Positions 1 to 8,091 are shown, counted from the stretch's first letter. The stretch is 31,892 bases of DNA from Mesostigma viride (GCA_009746045.1 RPFO01001135.1:1-31892), one strand, 5' to 3'. The notes: generated by a model from the sequence alone, not told the origin. Numbers and translations: made by a program.

Positions 1-501
1 GATAGCAGCGGGAATTTTTACGGCTTTAGAAACATCATTAAACTAGCTTTCCTTACGACCATCAAAACTGGCAACAATCGACAATCACACCGGCACTCCG
101 GCAGGCATCCATTATACTTTATTGATCCCGACAGAAATTCAGGCCGGACCCCCCTGCCGATGGCAAAGAAAAAAAAGCCCGCGACATCATAGATCGCAAC
201 CATCCCACCGTAAATTAGAATCAGTAGCTAATTTTCTCCAACAATCGAGCATTTTTTCTGCTTTCCGCGAGCCAGATTTGTCACGTTTCGTCTAAAAGCA
301 GTCGCCATGGCCACTTCCGCAAGGGGTGCGCGCACCGTGCACCCACTTTTCACGGTACGGAGGGTACCGCGGAATTTTTTTGGCGCGGAAAATATTCGCC
401 GCGCCGAGTCCCCTTAAGCAGCACACCACCTCCACCACCTCCGCCGTCGCAGCCCAGCTCCAACGGCAGACGCTTGACCTCCGCGAGGAGGCCGAGCTTG
501 C
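1..501. other. Left flanking sequence, no certain gene
   Basis: No open frame here resembles a known protein. The last part (about 413-501) could be coding on the plus strand, ending in a peptide LDLREEAELAN and a stop formed by the TTAA tract. A related sequence lies in the right flank (about 31770-31865), where the matching peptide LDLREEADITQ stays open to the window edge. This suggests a host gene family or repeat flanking the insertion. Nothing is supported in positions 1-290. Confidence 0.4.
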
Positions 502-503
502 CA

Positions 504-522
504 ATTAATTAATTAATTAATA
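504..522. repeat. TTAA tract at the 3' end of the LINE
   Basis: About 19 bases of AATT/TTAA repeat. A similar tract occurs at 6463-6477, on the other side of the retrotransposon block, and a longer one at the right end of the provirus (31616-31654). The pair at 504 and 6463 may be the target duplication of the retrotransposon insertion, or copies of the provirus edge; low complexity makes this hard to separate. Confidence 0.6.
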
Positions 523-524
523 GA

Positions 525-543
525 CACGTGACTGCGTCACGTG
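525..543. repeat. Short hairpin at the LINE 3' end
   Basis: The sequence cacgtgactgcgtcacgtg is a near-perfect inverted repeat (arms CACGTGAC/GTCACGTG around a 3-base loop), directly beside the TTAA tract and just beyond the reverse-transcriptase reading frame. A stem-loop at the 3' end of a LINE RNA can be a recognition signal for its reverse transcriptase; that role here is inference. Confidence 0.5.
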
Positions 544-598
544 AGCATAAGTCCTCAGTGGGAGGGGAACATGGGATGGAATGGATGGTATAAGCTAT

Positions 599-2212
599 CT
601 AGGTCCTAGTTACAGGGGTGTGGGCACCGCGGCCCGAATCGCTATGAATGCCATACTTGGTCACACGCGGAGCCCCCACAGGCTTGGGGGTGGTCTCCTT
701 CATCACTACTTGCCATCTATCCTTGCGCACCATCTGCCTCCATATTACAGACAAACCAGGAGGCTGCCCGGGGGTGAGCCCGTCACGTCTAGTGTAGCAC
801 ATGTCCATGCCGAGTCTATCACGAAAAGTCCACGGGTGGCGGCCCTGCCGCGCGCGGCCGGGGGCACGCCAGGTGAGGACATATCGCCCAGGCTGGGCGG
901 GCTTGGTGCCAGCTAGTCTATCTGATGTATCTACCTGATCTGTGCGGGCCAGGTGCCCGGCTAGGCCCAGGCGCCTGTGCCTAATAATGTGGGAAACATA
1001 GGGCAAATCAGCGTACAAATCCTCATTACTAATGTGCAAACCAAAGGGGATGTTAAGGGCCTTGCGCAGCATCTTGGTGACGGCGCCGTCGAGTCGTTGC
1101 TCCAGCTCCTGCATCAGTGTCCACGTCTCGGCGCCGTAGGTCAGGATCGTCAGAATGACGACCTTGAAGAGGTCACGCTTGACGATCCGGGGTAGGGCGG
1201 GGTTGCTCCACCAGCGGCGGTGGTCATGGAGGTGCGCCCACGCCATGCCGATCCGTGTCGTCATGTCGTCCTCGCAGTCGGGAAGCCAACTGCCGAGCAG
1301 CTTGAAGCGGCCTGAAGGAGGGTAGTTGACCTCGGCATCGTCTAAGAGGCGGAGTGTGGGTGGGGGCCCTGCCATGCCGAGGGCCAGGGCCTCCGTTTTG
1401 GGGCTGATTTCTAGACCAACCGCCCGAGCCTCGAGCGCCAGGCAGTCCAGCCAAAGTTGGGCAGACTCCGGCTTCTCGATGAGCGTGATGTCGTCGGCAT
1501 AAATGAGGTCAGCTAGTAAATTCTGCTTGTTAGTCGGCCCCCCTTCCCCAAGCTCGTTCGTGATCGCTAGGCCAGGGGCACGGCCTGCAATGCTAGCAAA
1601 GCGAGCACGTGCCTGGCGCATAACATAATCCACTACAATAATAAACAGGTACGGCGACAGGACGCAACCCTGCCAGACGCCGGTCTGCAGTGGGCATGGC
1701 GGGGTAATGCCGTGTTGAGTGCGCACCGAAGTGGTCGACCCCTCATACAGCGTGCGGATGACGGTAATCAGGGGAGTGGGGACGCGAGCGCGAGCAAGTA
1801 CAGCCCATAGAGCGTCCCAGAGGACAGAATCAAAAGCCTTGATGAAGTCGACGAAGATCAGGATGGCGGGAAACTCACCAGGTTGCAGGAGAGCGATTTC
1901 CTCGAAGAGGCGACGCGCGACGAAGATGGCCATGACGGTGTTGCGCCCAGGACGGAAGCCCATTTGACTTTCCCCAAGGTGACAGTCGAGAGCAGAACGA
2001 AGGCGGTTGAGGATCATGCGCATGAACAACTTAAGTGCGGCGCTCTGGATGCAGACTCCTCTGTAGTTGGCGGGGTCGTCAGGGGAACCTTTGTTTTTGT
2101 ACAGCATAATACGGTAGCTGTGCTGCCACTCAGGAATCGGCGGCGCGTCGGCAAGCAGGATCCGGTTGCAGACGTCAAGCAGGAACCCCGTGAGCGCCGT
2201 CAGCTTAATCAC
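599..2212 (-). CDS. LINE ORF2, reverse transcriptase part
   Basis: Reverse transcriptase of a non-LTR retrotransposon, used for target-primed reverse transcription of its own RNA. From the N-terminus one sees the NYRGVCI segment, the GFRPGRNT segment, motif A (FVDFIKAFDSV), the GVWQGCVLSP motif and the catalytic YADD (in LIYADDITLI), followed by the LTYGAETWTL segment and the RHRRLGLAGHLAR segment typical of LINE C-terminal regions. No RNase H domain was seen. The methionine at 2212 is only the first ATG in the open stretch: in-frame coding-like sequence (including GPDQLPAPVIK) continues upstream to at least 2330. The product would be the C-terminal part of an ORF2 polyprotein whose endonuclease lies at 3050-4350 in other frames. 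Assignment to a LINE clade is not possible by eye. Confidence 0.9.
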   Translation of the reverse strand: MIKLTALTGFLLDVCNRILLADAPPIPEWQHSYRIMLYKNKGSPDDPANYRGVCIQSAALKLFMRMILNRLRSALDCHLGESQMGFRPGRNTVMAIFVARRLFEEIALLQPGEFPAILIFVDFIKAFDSVLWDALWAVLARARVPTPLITVIRTLYEGSTTSVRTQHGITPPCPLQTGVWQGCVLSPYLFIIVVDYVMRQARARFASIAGRAPGLAITNELGEGGPTNKQNLLADLIYADDITLIEKPESAQLWLDCLALEARAVGLEISPKTEALALGMAGPPPTLRLLDDAEVNYPPSGRFKLLGSWLPDCEDDMTTRIGMAWAHLHDHRRWWSNPALPRIVKRDLFKVVILTILTYGAETWTLMQELEQRLDGAVTKMLRKALNIPFGLHISNEDLYADLPYVSHIIRHRRLGLAGHLARTDQVDTSDRLAGTKPAQPGRYVLTWRAPGRARQGRHPWTFRDRLGMDMCYTRRDGLTPGQPPGLSVIWRQMVRKDRWQVVMKETTPKPVGAPRVTKYGIHSDSGRGAHTPVTRT

Positions 2213-2394
2213 CGGGGCTGGGAGCTGGTCAGGTCCAACGGCGGCATAAAAGCGGAGTTGCTTGGCGGTGCTCAGCTCGAGCTCGGTGAACGGCGGGAGC
2301 TCGTTGGGGTCGGCCAGGGGTTCCGTCAGGGCTGGGTACGTGTAGTCCTGCTCAGCGGCGGGCGGCGTGGGCGGCGCAGGGACGTCCGCCGGTG

Positions 2395-2982
2395 CTACTG
2401 CCAGGCGTGCGGCCGCCAGAGGGCCAAGCGGCGGAGGCGGCGGGGGGGCGCCGAGCAGCCGGGACTGGGAGGAATACCACTGGTCGAGCTGCTGCTGCGG
2501 TGAGCCAGAGAGCGTCCGCGGCGCCGGCTGCGCGCCGCCGGCGGGCCGTTGGGCGTGACGCAGGCGGGTCCAGGCGTACTTGCCGTGCTGGTCCTTGAGG
2601 TGGGCGAAGTACTCGCGGACATGAAGGTCCTCCTGCTCCTTGGTCGCCTGCCGGATGGCCGAGTGGTAATCGGCTTTGAGGCGGGCGTAGCGGGCGGGGT
2701 CGCTGTTGTCGCGCAGGGCTTGCCGGGCCTGGATGACGGCGGGGAGCCGGTGCAGGCTGGTGAAGCGGGGCGGGCGGCGGGGGGCAGTAGGGCCCCGGCC
2801 GCGGGCAGCTTGTCAGCGAGGTGCCGAAGGGCCGATGCCGGGCCGGCAGCGAACAGCTGGGCGTGGCTGGCCGGGATGTCCAGCGCGTCGACGAACGCCT
2901 CTGCGGCGCGCTTGTGGGCGCGTTTTTCAGGGAAGTCCTCCAGAGCGTCGTCAGATTTCTCGAGCAACTGAAGTGTGCGCAA
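2395..2982 (-). pseudogene. LINE ORF2, linker between endonuclease and RT (frame-shifted)
   Basis: This stretch joins the endonuclease to the reverse transcriptase. The part from 2982 down (RTLQLLEKSDDALEDFPEK and onward) reads like the charged, helical linker found there in LINE ORF2 proteins. The endonuclease end is in another frame (2352-3224), with a switch near 2965-2985. A further switch towards the RT frame lies somewhere between about 2580 and 2850. At least two single-base changes are needed, so this copy cannot make full-length ORF2 protein as read. Confidence 0.55.
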
Positions 2983-2985
2983 ATC

Positions 2986-3224
2986 AGGGGTGCCACGTGC
3001 TTACGAAAGGGCGAGGGGAATCGCAGGCGGATGCGGGCGGTGACGATGCGATGATCGGAGCGCACCAGGGGGATCACATGCGAGCGAGCAGCTAGTACAG
3101 ATCCTTGATGACGCTTGCGCATTACAACATAGTCAATGCAGCGTTCAGTGCCAGTTGGCGAGGTGTGTGTGACCAAAGCATCTGGACTATGTGGAAAGCG
3201 GTGTTGGCAGTGACCAAATCGCAT
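2986..3224 (-). pseudogene. LINE ORF2, C-terminal end of the endonuclease (frame-shifted)
   Basis: This frame holds the last catalytic motifs of an APE-type endonuclease: RCIDYVV (the usual IDYI/V aspartate) and VRSDHRIV (the SDH histidine). It continues the endonuclease of the neighbouring frame (3122-4348). The switch lies near 3180-3200, where the upstream frame runs into unrelated residues after TAFH and this frame picks up with SPDALVTHTSP. The endonuclease makes the target nick for LINE insertion. Confidence 0.7.
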
Positions 3225-4348
3225 GTCGTAAGCAAATCAGCAAAAAGTTCAGTGTTGGCATTGGAGACCGTACCGTTGGGGGCGTGCTGACATCCGCCAG
3301 TACCCGGTGGTAGCGTGGCGTTGGCGTCCAGCAGCAGAGCGAGGTAGTTGCGACCAGGGATGCCGTTCGCCAGGTTCTCCAGCGCTGCAAAGAAGTCCTT
3401 GCGGTCTTGTTCTGGGTGGCCGGAGTGGGGTGCGTAACCAACGCCCACCGTCAGGGCGTAGGTCGAGTGGCCCTCCATCGAATGAAAAGTGGCCACGAGG
3501 AGCCGAGCGTTGACCAGCTGGGGTTCGCCCATGTGGCGTACGGCGAGCGGGGAGCAGAGGAGACCGACGCCCCCGTTCCCGGTGCCGTCGCCGCCTCCGT
3601 AGTAGAACCGCCAGCCGTCGATGTCGTCAGCAACAAGGGCAGTTGATCCGCGGGCCGATGCAGTGCGCCTGTGTTCTTGGATTCCCAGGATGGCGATATT
3701 ATTGTCGATGCAGAAACCAATAAGATTGGAGACTCGATGGCACTGACAGTCGTCACTGCGCAGGCAGTGACAGCGGTCAGCGTCGGGCTGGAGCGTGCGG
3801 GCGTTGAAGGTGGCGATGACCAAGGGCGCGCGTTGACCGAAAAGGGGGGTGCAGGCGGGGGTGGGGGCGGAGATGGAGCAGGGTGGTGATGGGGGTGGGG
3901 GTGGAGGTGGTGGGGTAGGGGGGGCGGGTTGGGGACTTATGCTTTCAATCACCGTTTCGATTCTTCCTGCCAACGCGTCGAGGCGACGCCGACGGTTGGC
4001 TCGGGTGGCCAGGTAGAATGAGTCTGCGTCTGCACGCATAAGAAATGCGTGCAGTCTGAGGAGGTTTCGGAGGCGGCCGCGCGAGGCGGGGCGAACCTGG
4101 CTCACTGCCGACCCGTTGCTCTCTCTCCGACAGCCCGAGGGCTGCGAAGGCAAAGGGGCGGGAAGGGGAGTTAGGCAGATCCCACTGCTAAGCCGCGGAG
4201 CCGCGGGGCCGCGAGCGTCGTCATTGATAGGAGAGAAGGGTTCGCAGCGCGGGCTCCGGCTCAGGTGCAAAGCGAACGAATTTATTAGGGGGACGGCCAA
4301 GCCTGGCAGCCATACCTGAGCTGAAGTTGCCCCGGCGGATCCCCACAC
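3122..4348 (-). CDS. LINE ORF2, APE-type endonuclease part
   Basis: Endonuclease/exonuclease/phosphatase family domain that would nick target DNA for LINE insertion. Visible motifs are IATFNARTL (catalytic Asn), ILGIQEHR (metal-binding Glu) and LLLDANA (in the place of the usual GDFNA). The last motifs, IDYVV and SDH, lie in the next frame down (about 3050-3150), so the domain is split by a frameshift near 3190. The N-terminal 170 residues are low complexity with a proline run and overlap the end of ORF1 (4221-5525); the true ORF2 start is unclear and may lie well inside this frame. Confidence 0.75.
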   Translation of the reverse strand: MWGSAGATSAQVWLPGLAVPLINSFALHLSRSPRCEPFSPINDDARGPAAPRLSSGICLTPLPAPLPSQPSGCRRESNGSAVSQVRPASRGRLRNLLRLHAFLMRADADSFYLATRANRRRRLDALAGRIETVIESISPQPAPPTPPPPPPPPSPPCSISAPTPACTPLFGQRAPLVIATFNARTLQPDADRCHCLRSDDCQCHRVSNLIGFCIDNNIAILGIQEHRRTASARGSTALVADDIDGWRFYYGGGDGTGNGGVGLLCSPLAVRHMGEPQLVNARLLVATFHSMEGHSTYALTVGVGYAPHSGHPEQDRKDFFAALENLANGIPGRNYLALLLDANATLPPGTGGCQHAPNGTVSNANTELFADLLTTCDLVTANTAFHIVQMLWSHTPRQLALNAALTML

Positions 4349-5525
4349 GTGCTGGGGAGCAGGTGACCGTCGATGCCGGTGGCGATGGCGGTGACGGCGG
4401 GGGCCGAGCAGGGGGCTGGGGCGCTGGCACGGCGGTATCCATGGGGGTCGCCGTCATTGGAGGAAGGTCCTGGCCGTTAATGCGGACGATGAAGACGCCA
4501 TTAAAGAGGCGGGCATAGATGCTGCACCGTAGTTGCGGGTTGGCCTGCTTGGCTGCCCGAGCCTCGTGGACCTCCGGCCGGTTCAAAGCGGCAGCCCGGG
4601 CCTCAAGCTGCTCCGGGGTATAGTAATCGTCGATGCTCAGTTGGGTATCGTGGAGGTTCCGGCGGGCCTTCTGCACCTGCAGTTTGTCCTCCTTGCGGTG
4701 GAATTCCACCAAGACAGGGGCGGTGGGGCCGCCGAGCCGTCGTGCCGTTTTGATGACGACGCTTTGGGCCACGCCGAGCTTCCCCAGGAAGGGGTCGCCC
4801 CGGAGGTAGGTGCCCAGGCGTGCATCGTTGACGTTCGAGGGGACGCCACGTACCACAATACTGCATGAGCGAATGGGTTCGTGCATAGCATCCCTTGTGC
4901 TGGCCTTGACAGCTGTTTTGATTTCGTTGATGAGCTCCGTAGGGTTCTGAAGCGTGGCGGCATAGGTGGTCTTGGCAGGAGTTATGGAGGCGGCAAGTTG
5001 TTGCTGGAGCTGGTGGAGGAGCTGCTGCTGCTGCTGCAGCCCTGCTGCAATGTGGGTGATGGCGGAGTGGATGGAGGTGTCGGCGTGTGAGGAATGGGCG
5101 TGGTGGGTGGCGAGGTGGTTGTGGACAGGGTTGAGGGCAGCGTTGAGGAGGGGAGGGAGGCGATCGAAGCAGGTATTGGCGACTTGCTTGGCGGTGATGT
5201 TGATGGCGGCCGCAACAGTGGGGTCGGCTCCCACGTCCAGAGAGGCCATGACAAAGCTCTCAAGGGCGCTGTCGGAAAGACGGGAGCACGTCCACCAGAC
5301 TGCGAGGCAGAGGTCAGTGCCGTCGGGGTCGTCGTGGAGAAAGTCCGACAGGTGGGTAACCTTTTGGTTGCAGTCCCGGATCTCGCACTTTTTCTCGGCA
5401 GCCAGGTGCAGGATGGTGAGGGCGGCAGCTCGGGACAGGCGCATGATGGCGTTAAGGCCTGGCCATTTGCCAGGTAAAAATGCGGCAGCTTCCTCGGCAG
5501 AAAAGGCCTCCTCGCGGGTATCCAT
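4221..5525 (-). CDS. LINE ORF1 protein (RRM-like, RNA-binding)
   Basis: About 434 residues from the methionine at 5525 (MDTREEAFSAEE). The open frame continues up to 5885, but that extension lies opposite a plus-strand ORF1-like fragment and is probably not real. The N-terminal half is helical, followed by a glutamine-rich stretch (QQQQQLLHQLQQQL), likely a coiled coil. Next comes an RRM-like segment (SIVVRGVPSNVNDARLGTYL, VVIKTARRLG, VLVEFHRKEDK) and a basic C-terminal domain, then a proline-rich tail. This order matches ORF1 proteins of L1-like LINEs, which coat the element RNA and act as chaperones. It sits upstream of ORF2 on the same strand and overlaps it. Confidence 0.75.
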   Translation of the reverse strand: MDTREEAFSAEEAAAFLPGKWPGLNAIMRLSRAAALTILHLAAEKKCEIRDCNQKVTHLSDFLHDDPDGTDLCLAVWWTCSRLSDSALESFVMASLDVGADPTVAAAINITAKQVANTCFDRLPPLLNAALNPVHNHLATHHAHSSHADTSIHSAITHIAAGLQQQQQLLHQLQQQLAASITPAKTTYAATLQNPTELINEIKTAVKASTRDAMHEPIRSCSIVVRGVPSNVNDARLGTYLRGDPFLGKLGVAQSVVIKTARRLGGPTAPVLVEFHRKEDKLQVQKARRNLHDTQLSIDDYYTPEQLEARAAALNRPEVHEARAAKQANPQLRCSIYARLFNGVFIVRINGQDLPPMTATPMDTAVPAPQPPARPPPSPPSPPASTVTCSPARVGIRRGNFSSGMAARLGRPPNKFVRFAPEPEPALRTLLSYQ

Positions 5526-5555
5526 GGCAGGGTCGCGGTTCGGCGGAGCGGTGGA

Positions 5556-6035
5556 GTGGAGCGGCTGGATGTTGACAGTGGCGTCGAGCTTGCCAAGCGC
5601 AGCCTTAACGTCATTGTCAAGAACGTCGACATGGAGGAAGGTGAGAATTCCGAGAAGCTTGCACGTGCGTTTGAGAGAGAAATTCTTAGTCGCATGGGCC
5701 TTACTGGTGAGATCGAGCTGGTCGCCCACCGCCTTCCCCGCGCGCGGGGTAAGGCAGGGCCGCCCCCGCTCCTTCTCACCTTTAAGAACCCGGCGGACAA
5801 GATTTCTTAAATTCTCCGACGCCGCAAGCGGCTCGAGAAGACTCTCTTCACCCTTGACGACGACTTGACCCTGGCGCAGCAACAACGGCGACGGGAGCTA
5901 TGGCCGACCTACCTCCAGCTCCGGCAGACCAAGGCGGGGCAGCCGGTGTACTGGAAGGGGGCGGCCATCTACGTCGGCCACAAGCCCTGGCAGGCGACCC
6001 CCGCGGCCCCAACGACTCCAAACGCCCCAGCTTAG
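5556..6035 (+). pseudogene. Second LINE ORF1-like fragment, opposite strand, with an in-frame stop
   Basis: The plus strand encodes a segment resembling the RRM plus C-terminal domain of L1-type ORF1 proteins: SLNVIVKNVDMEEGENSEKL, VAHRLPRARGKAGPPPLLLT, then LRRRKRLEKTLFTLDDDLT and a C-terminal part containing YWKGAAIYVGHKPW. The frame is interrupted by one TAA at 5808-5810 and is otherwise open to a TAG at 6033. It differs clearly from the minus-strand ORF1 next door, so it comes from another LINE family or another part of a chimeric element. The two ORF1-like regions are head-to-head, with about 30 bases between their starts. Confidence 0.65.
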
Positions 6036-6462
6036 GGAATACAGCAGTAGTAGTGTAGAATAGATAGACCGTGGCCTTGTACATGTAAGCCTCCTACAGG
6101 CTCTATACCAGCTGACTCACGAGTCTCCCTTAGCCATGCACATGTGTGCCTATGATGTGCCACACTCCAGATGATGCCTAGCCTTATTTAGTAATGTTGT
6201 GCCCATGCAGGCAGTAACTCTCTGCTGCATGAGATGCCATGCCCTAGCTTTTTGTATAGCCATGCTGATCTTCCCCCCCATGACAGGCTCCCCCTTCGCT
6301 GGGCATAGCTTGAAGACCATGGGGATGCAAGTGCCCTGGTGCACCTAGAGCAAGGGTCCTTTACATTCCCACCCTTGCAGGAAGTAGCTTAGAATGTATT
6401 ATAGGCCATATGCCCCTTCTCTGGGCTATGTGCTACATATACTCCCAACGGAGTTATGTTCC
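6036..6462. other. Non-coding stretch after the ORF1-like fragment
   Basis: About 430 bases with stops in all frames and no recognisable gene. It follows the plus-strand ORF1-like fragment and ends at a TTAA tract, so it is best read as the 3' untranslated part of that retroelement. Confidence 0.4.
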
Positions 6463-6601
6463 TAATTAATTAATTAAGTAGCTTCCATCATCATTCCGTC
6501 ATCATTCCGTCATCGCGACTAGGAGAAGTGCACCACCCTTATGCTGGCATCTGCCACCCCTATAGTGACCCTATAGTGACCGCGGCCTAGGATGGGTCTC
6601 A

Positions 6602-6632
6602 CCCTAAGCCCTAAACCCTAAAACCCTAAACC
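6602..6632. repeat. Telomere-like CCCTAAA repeats in the left TIR
   Basis: About four consecutive CCCTAA(A)-type units, with small variations (ccctaagccctaaacc then ctaaaaccctaaacc). This is the complement of the TTTAGGG-type telomere repeat of plants, many algae and alveolates. The mirror copy lies at 31459-31489. Confidence 0.75.
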
Positions 6633-6747
6633 ACTTGCAAAAACAGAAGTGCCCCCCTGCCACCACTGCTCACCAGGTTGTGATATTTAGGCTGGCATCT
6701 GTCACCACCCCGGCAGTTGTGATGGTGTGTTTGGGGTGTGACAAGGA

Positions 6748-7125
6748 TGGCGAAAAATTGTCCTTAGTTACTCTTAAGAGAAAGAACGGACAATTTTTCG
6801 CCACCCGCCACCCCTTGGCGCGGGTCATGGGAGGTGTTTTGTCAAGGTGTGAGAGTGATGGCGAAAAATTGTCCTTAGTTACTCTTAAGAGAAAGAACGG
6901 ACAATTTTTCGCCACCCTGCCACCCCTTGGCGCGGGTCATAGGAGGTGTTTTGTCAAGGTGTGAGAGTGATGGCGAAAAATTGTCCTTAGTTACTCTTAA
7001 GAGAAAGAACGGACAATTTTTCGCCACCCCCCCCACTGGCCGGCGCTGAGGTGGCGTGGGTTGTTGGATGTGGCGAAAAATTGCACGTACTTACTCTTAA
7101 GAAAAGACCGCCCAATTTTTCGCCA
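6748..7125. repeat. Array of four long palindromes in the left TIR
   Basis: Four copies at 6748-6803, 6859-6914, 6971-7026 and 7071-7125, spaced about 111, 112 and 100 bp. The first three have perfect 16-bp arms (tggcgaaaaattgtcc / ggacaatttttcgcca) around a 24-base centre that itself contains CTCTTAAGAG. The fourth is diverged, with 13-bp perfect arms. The spacers between the first three (about 55 bp) are also repeated. Regular inverted sites at a terminus suit binding of a replication or recombination protein, or a hairpin, but the role is not shown by sequence. Confidence 0.9.
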
Positions 7126-7173
7126 TGTCCTCGCAGGGTGAGGGAGCCGGCGAGGGCCGCGCGGCGGGGTGTG

Positions 7174-7291
7174 ACCGGAACCGGATCGACGTCTACTCGA
7201 AGACGAGGAGACAGTGAGCGCGACGTCTTGGAGGTTGTAAACCGTTTTTACAAAGAAATGCATGGCAGAAAAACAGGCTTTAATATTAAAA
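7174..7291. other. Short AT-rich gap between left TIR and helicase gene end
   Basis: About 118 bases after the TIR with no gene seen. It lies downstream of the leftmost viral gene and may hold its transcription end. Confidence 0.4.
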
Positions 7292-8068
7292 CTACTTATC
7301 CGCTCCCTGCAGGAAAGGAGCGATTTCATCCATCGACAGGCCAGACAACGACGTGATCGAATAATCCTTCTCATCGCCCCACCACGAGGGTTTATACCTA
7401 TCAAGAAACGCATGCATGTCCGCCTTCGAAATTTCCAAGCAACCACCGCCACGGCTATTGCCCTTCGCCCCCTTGGCATAAATTCCTAGAGTCGGGTTCA
7501 ACAAGCTGTTGATGAGACCGCTGCATTGCGCAAAAGACAAACTACCAGCCTCGCCTGCCCTCCGCCGGTATCCAAATGTTGAGCGCATGAACCAGGCCTT
7601 GTCGGCAATTTCGCTATCAATTTTATTCCCTAGTGCAATCGTCTCGTCGCGCGTCAACTTCATTGTGAGATTGGACGGATCAGCCGTCGTGATGAAGTCG
7701 ATGATAGGCGTCCCTTCTAGTAGCTTGAGCGTAATGGCCAGAGACTGTGCTAGTCCAAAACGAGAATACGCCTTCAAATCAAACAAGGACTCTGACTTCT
7801 GCAGAATCAACAGATTGTCTCTAAAATGCTCCTTGGTTCCTAGTCCCGTCAACTTCGAATATTGCCGAACGCCAACGTACGCCTTCCTCCCCATCTCCTT
7901 GTCCAGAATTTGAGGGAGCTCGTCGTCGATGAGATCATACGGAATCTCGTACAACCGATGAGTCAATTCGTACACCGCCTTCAGACGCATTTCGTACGGT
8001 GAAAGTGGAACCGTGCCGCCGATTCTCCCCTCTAGATCCTTGTACTCCTCCTCGCTCAGAAGCACCAC
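7292..8068 (-). CDS. Primase-helicase, C-terminal part (split off by a frameshift)
   Basis: 258 residues from the first ATG; the frame is open further upstream and includes LPVLEDPDKDREVVLLSEEE, which joins smoothly to the end of the preceding frame (GDIDAP) if one C is added to the C run on this strand (six G on the plus strand near 8104-8110). This is therefore the tail of the primase-helicase and not a separate gene. No enzymatic motif was recognised in it. It contains the peptide LSPYEMRLKAV, closely matched by MTPYEMRMAAI near the C-terminus of the coiled-coil protein at 13626-14153. It ends about 120 bases from the left TIR. Confidence 0.75.
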   Translation of the reverse strand: MVLLSEEEYKDLEGRIGGTVPLSPYEMRLKAVYELTHRLYEIPYDLIDDELPQILDKEMGRKAYVGVRQYSKLTGLGTKEHFRDNLLILQKSESLFDLKAYSRFGLAQSLAITLKLLEGTPIIDFITTADPSNLTMKLTRDETIALGNKIDSEIADKAWFMRSTFGYRRRAGEAGSLSFAQCSGLINSLLNPTLGIYAKGAKGNSRGGGCLEISKADMHAFLDRYKPSWWGDEKDYSITSLSGLSMDEIAPFLQGADK

Positions 8069-8091
8069 CTCCCTGTCCTTGTCTGGATCTT

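Larger units (their letters stand above)
523..6462 (-). mobile_element. Decayed non-LTR retrotransposon (LINE) block
   Basis: The block reads on the minus strand as ORF1 (5525-4221), then an overlapping ORF2 with APE-type endonuclease (around 3900-3050) and reverse transcriptase (about 2330-599). ORF2 is in several frames, so the copy looks dead unless the shifts are sequencing errors. The block is bounded by TTAA tracts. Its right 0.9 kb (5540-6462) is not simply the 5' end of this LINE, because it carries a second, different ORF1-like fragment on the plus strand. It lies immediately outside the left TIR of the provirus, so it inserted at or near the provirus edge. Confidence 0.8.
6463..7173. 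repeat. Left terminal inverted repeat
   Basis: Matches the reverse complement of about 30917-31640. The inner edge is sharp: both copies share the sequence up to ggcggggtgtg (7163-7173), then differ. The match is nearly perfect out to about 6495 and weaker, with small indels, out to the TTAA tract at 6463. It contains two 11-bp direct repeats near the tip (catcattccgt, 6487-6509), a doubled ctatagtgacc near 6559-6581, a telomere-like stretch and four palindromes. Confidence 0.92.

Noticed and set aside
4966-5868. Long plus-strand frame of 300 codons over the LINE
   Set aside because: Low-complexity, Ser/Arg/Trp-rich shadow of LINE ORF1; only the frame at 5556-6035 looks coding on this strand.
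6635-6964. Frame of 109 codons in the left TIR (and its mirror at 31121-31456)
   Set aside because: It is translation of the tandem palindromes (repeated GEKLSLVTLKRKNGQFFAT), open on both strands because of the repeat structure and with no sign of a gene.
6748-7125. Repeat-spacer look of the TIR arrays suggesting CRISPR
   Set aside because: Spacers are themselves repeated, there are only four units, the array is mirrored in the other TIR and no cas gene is present.
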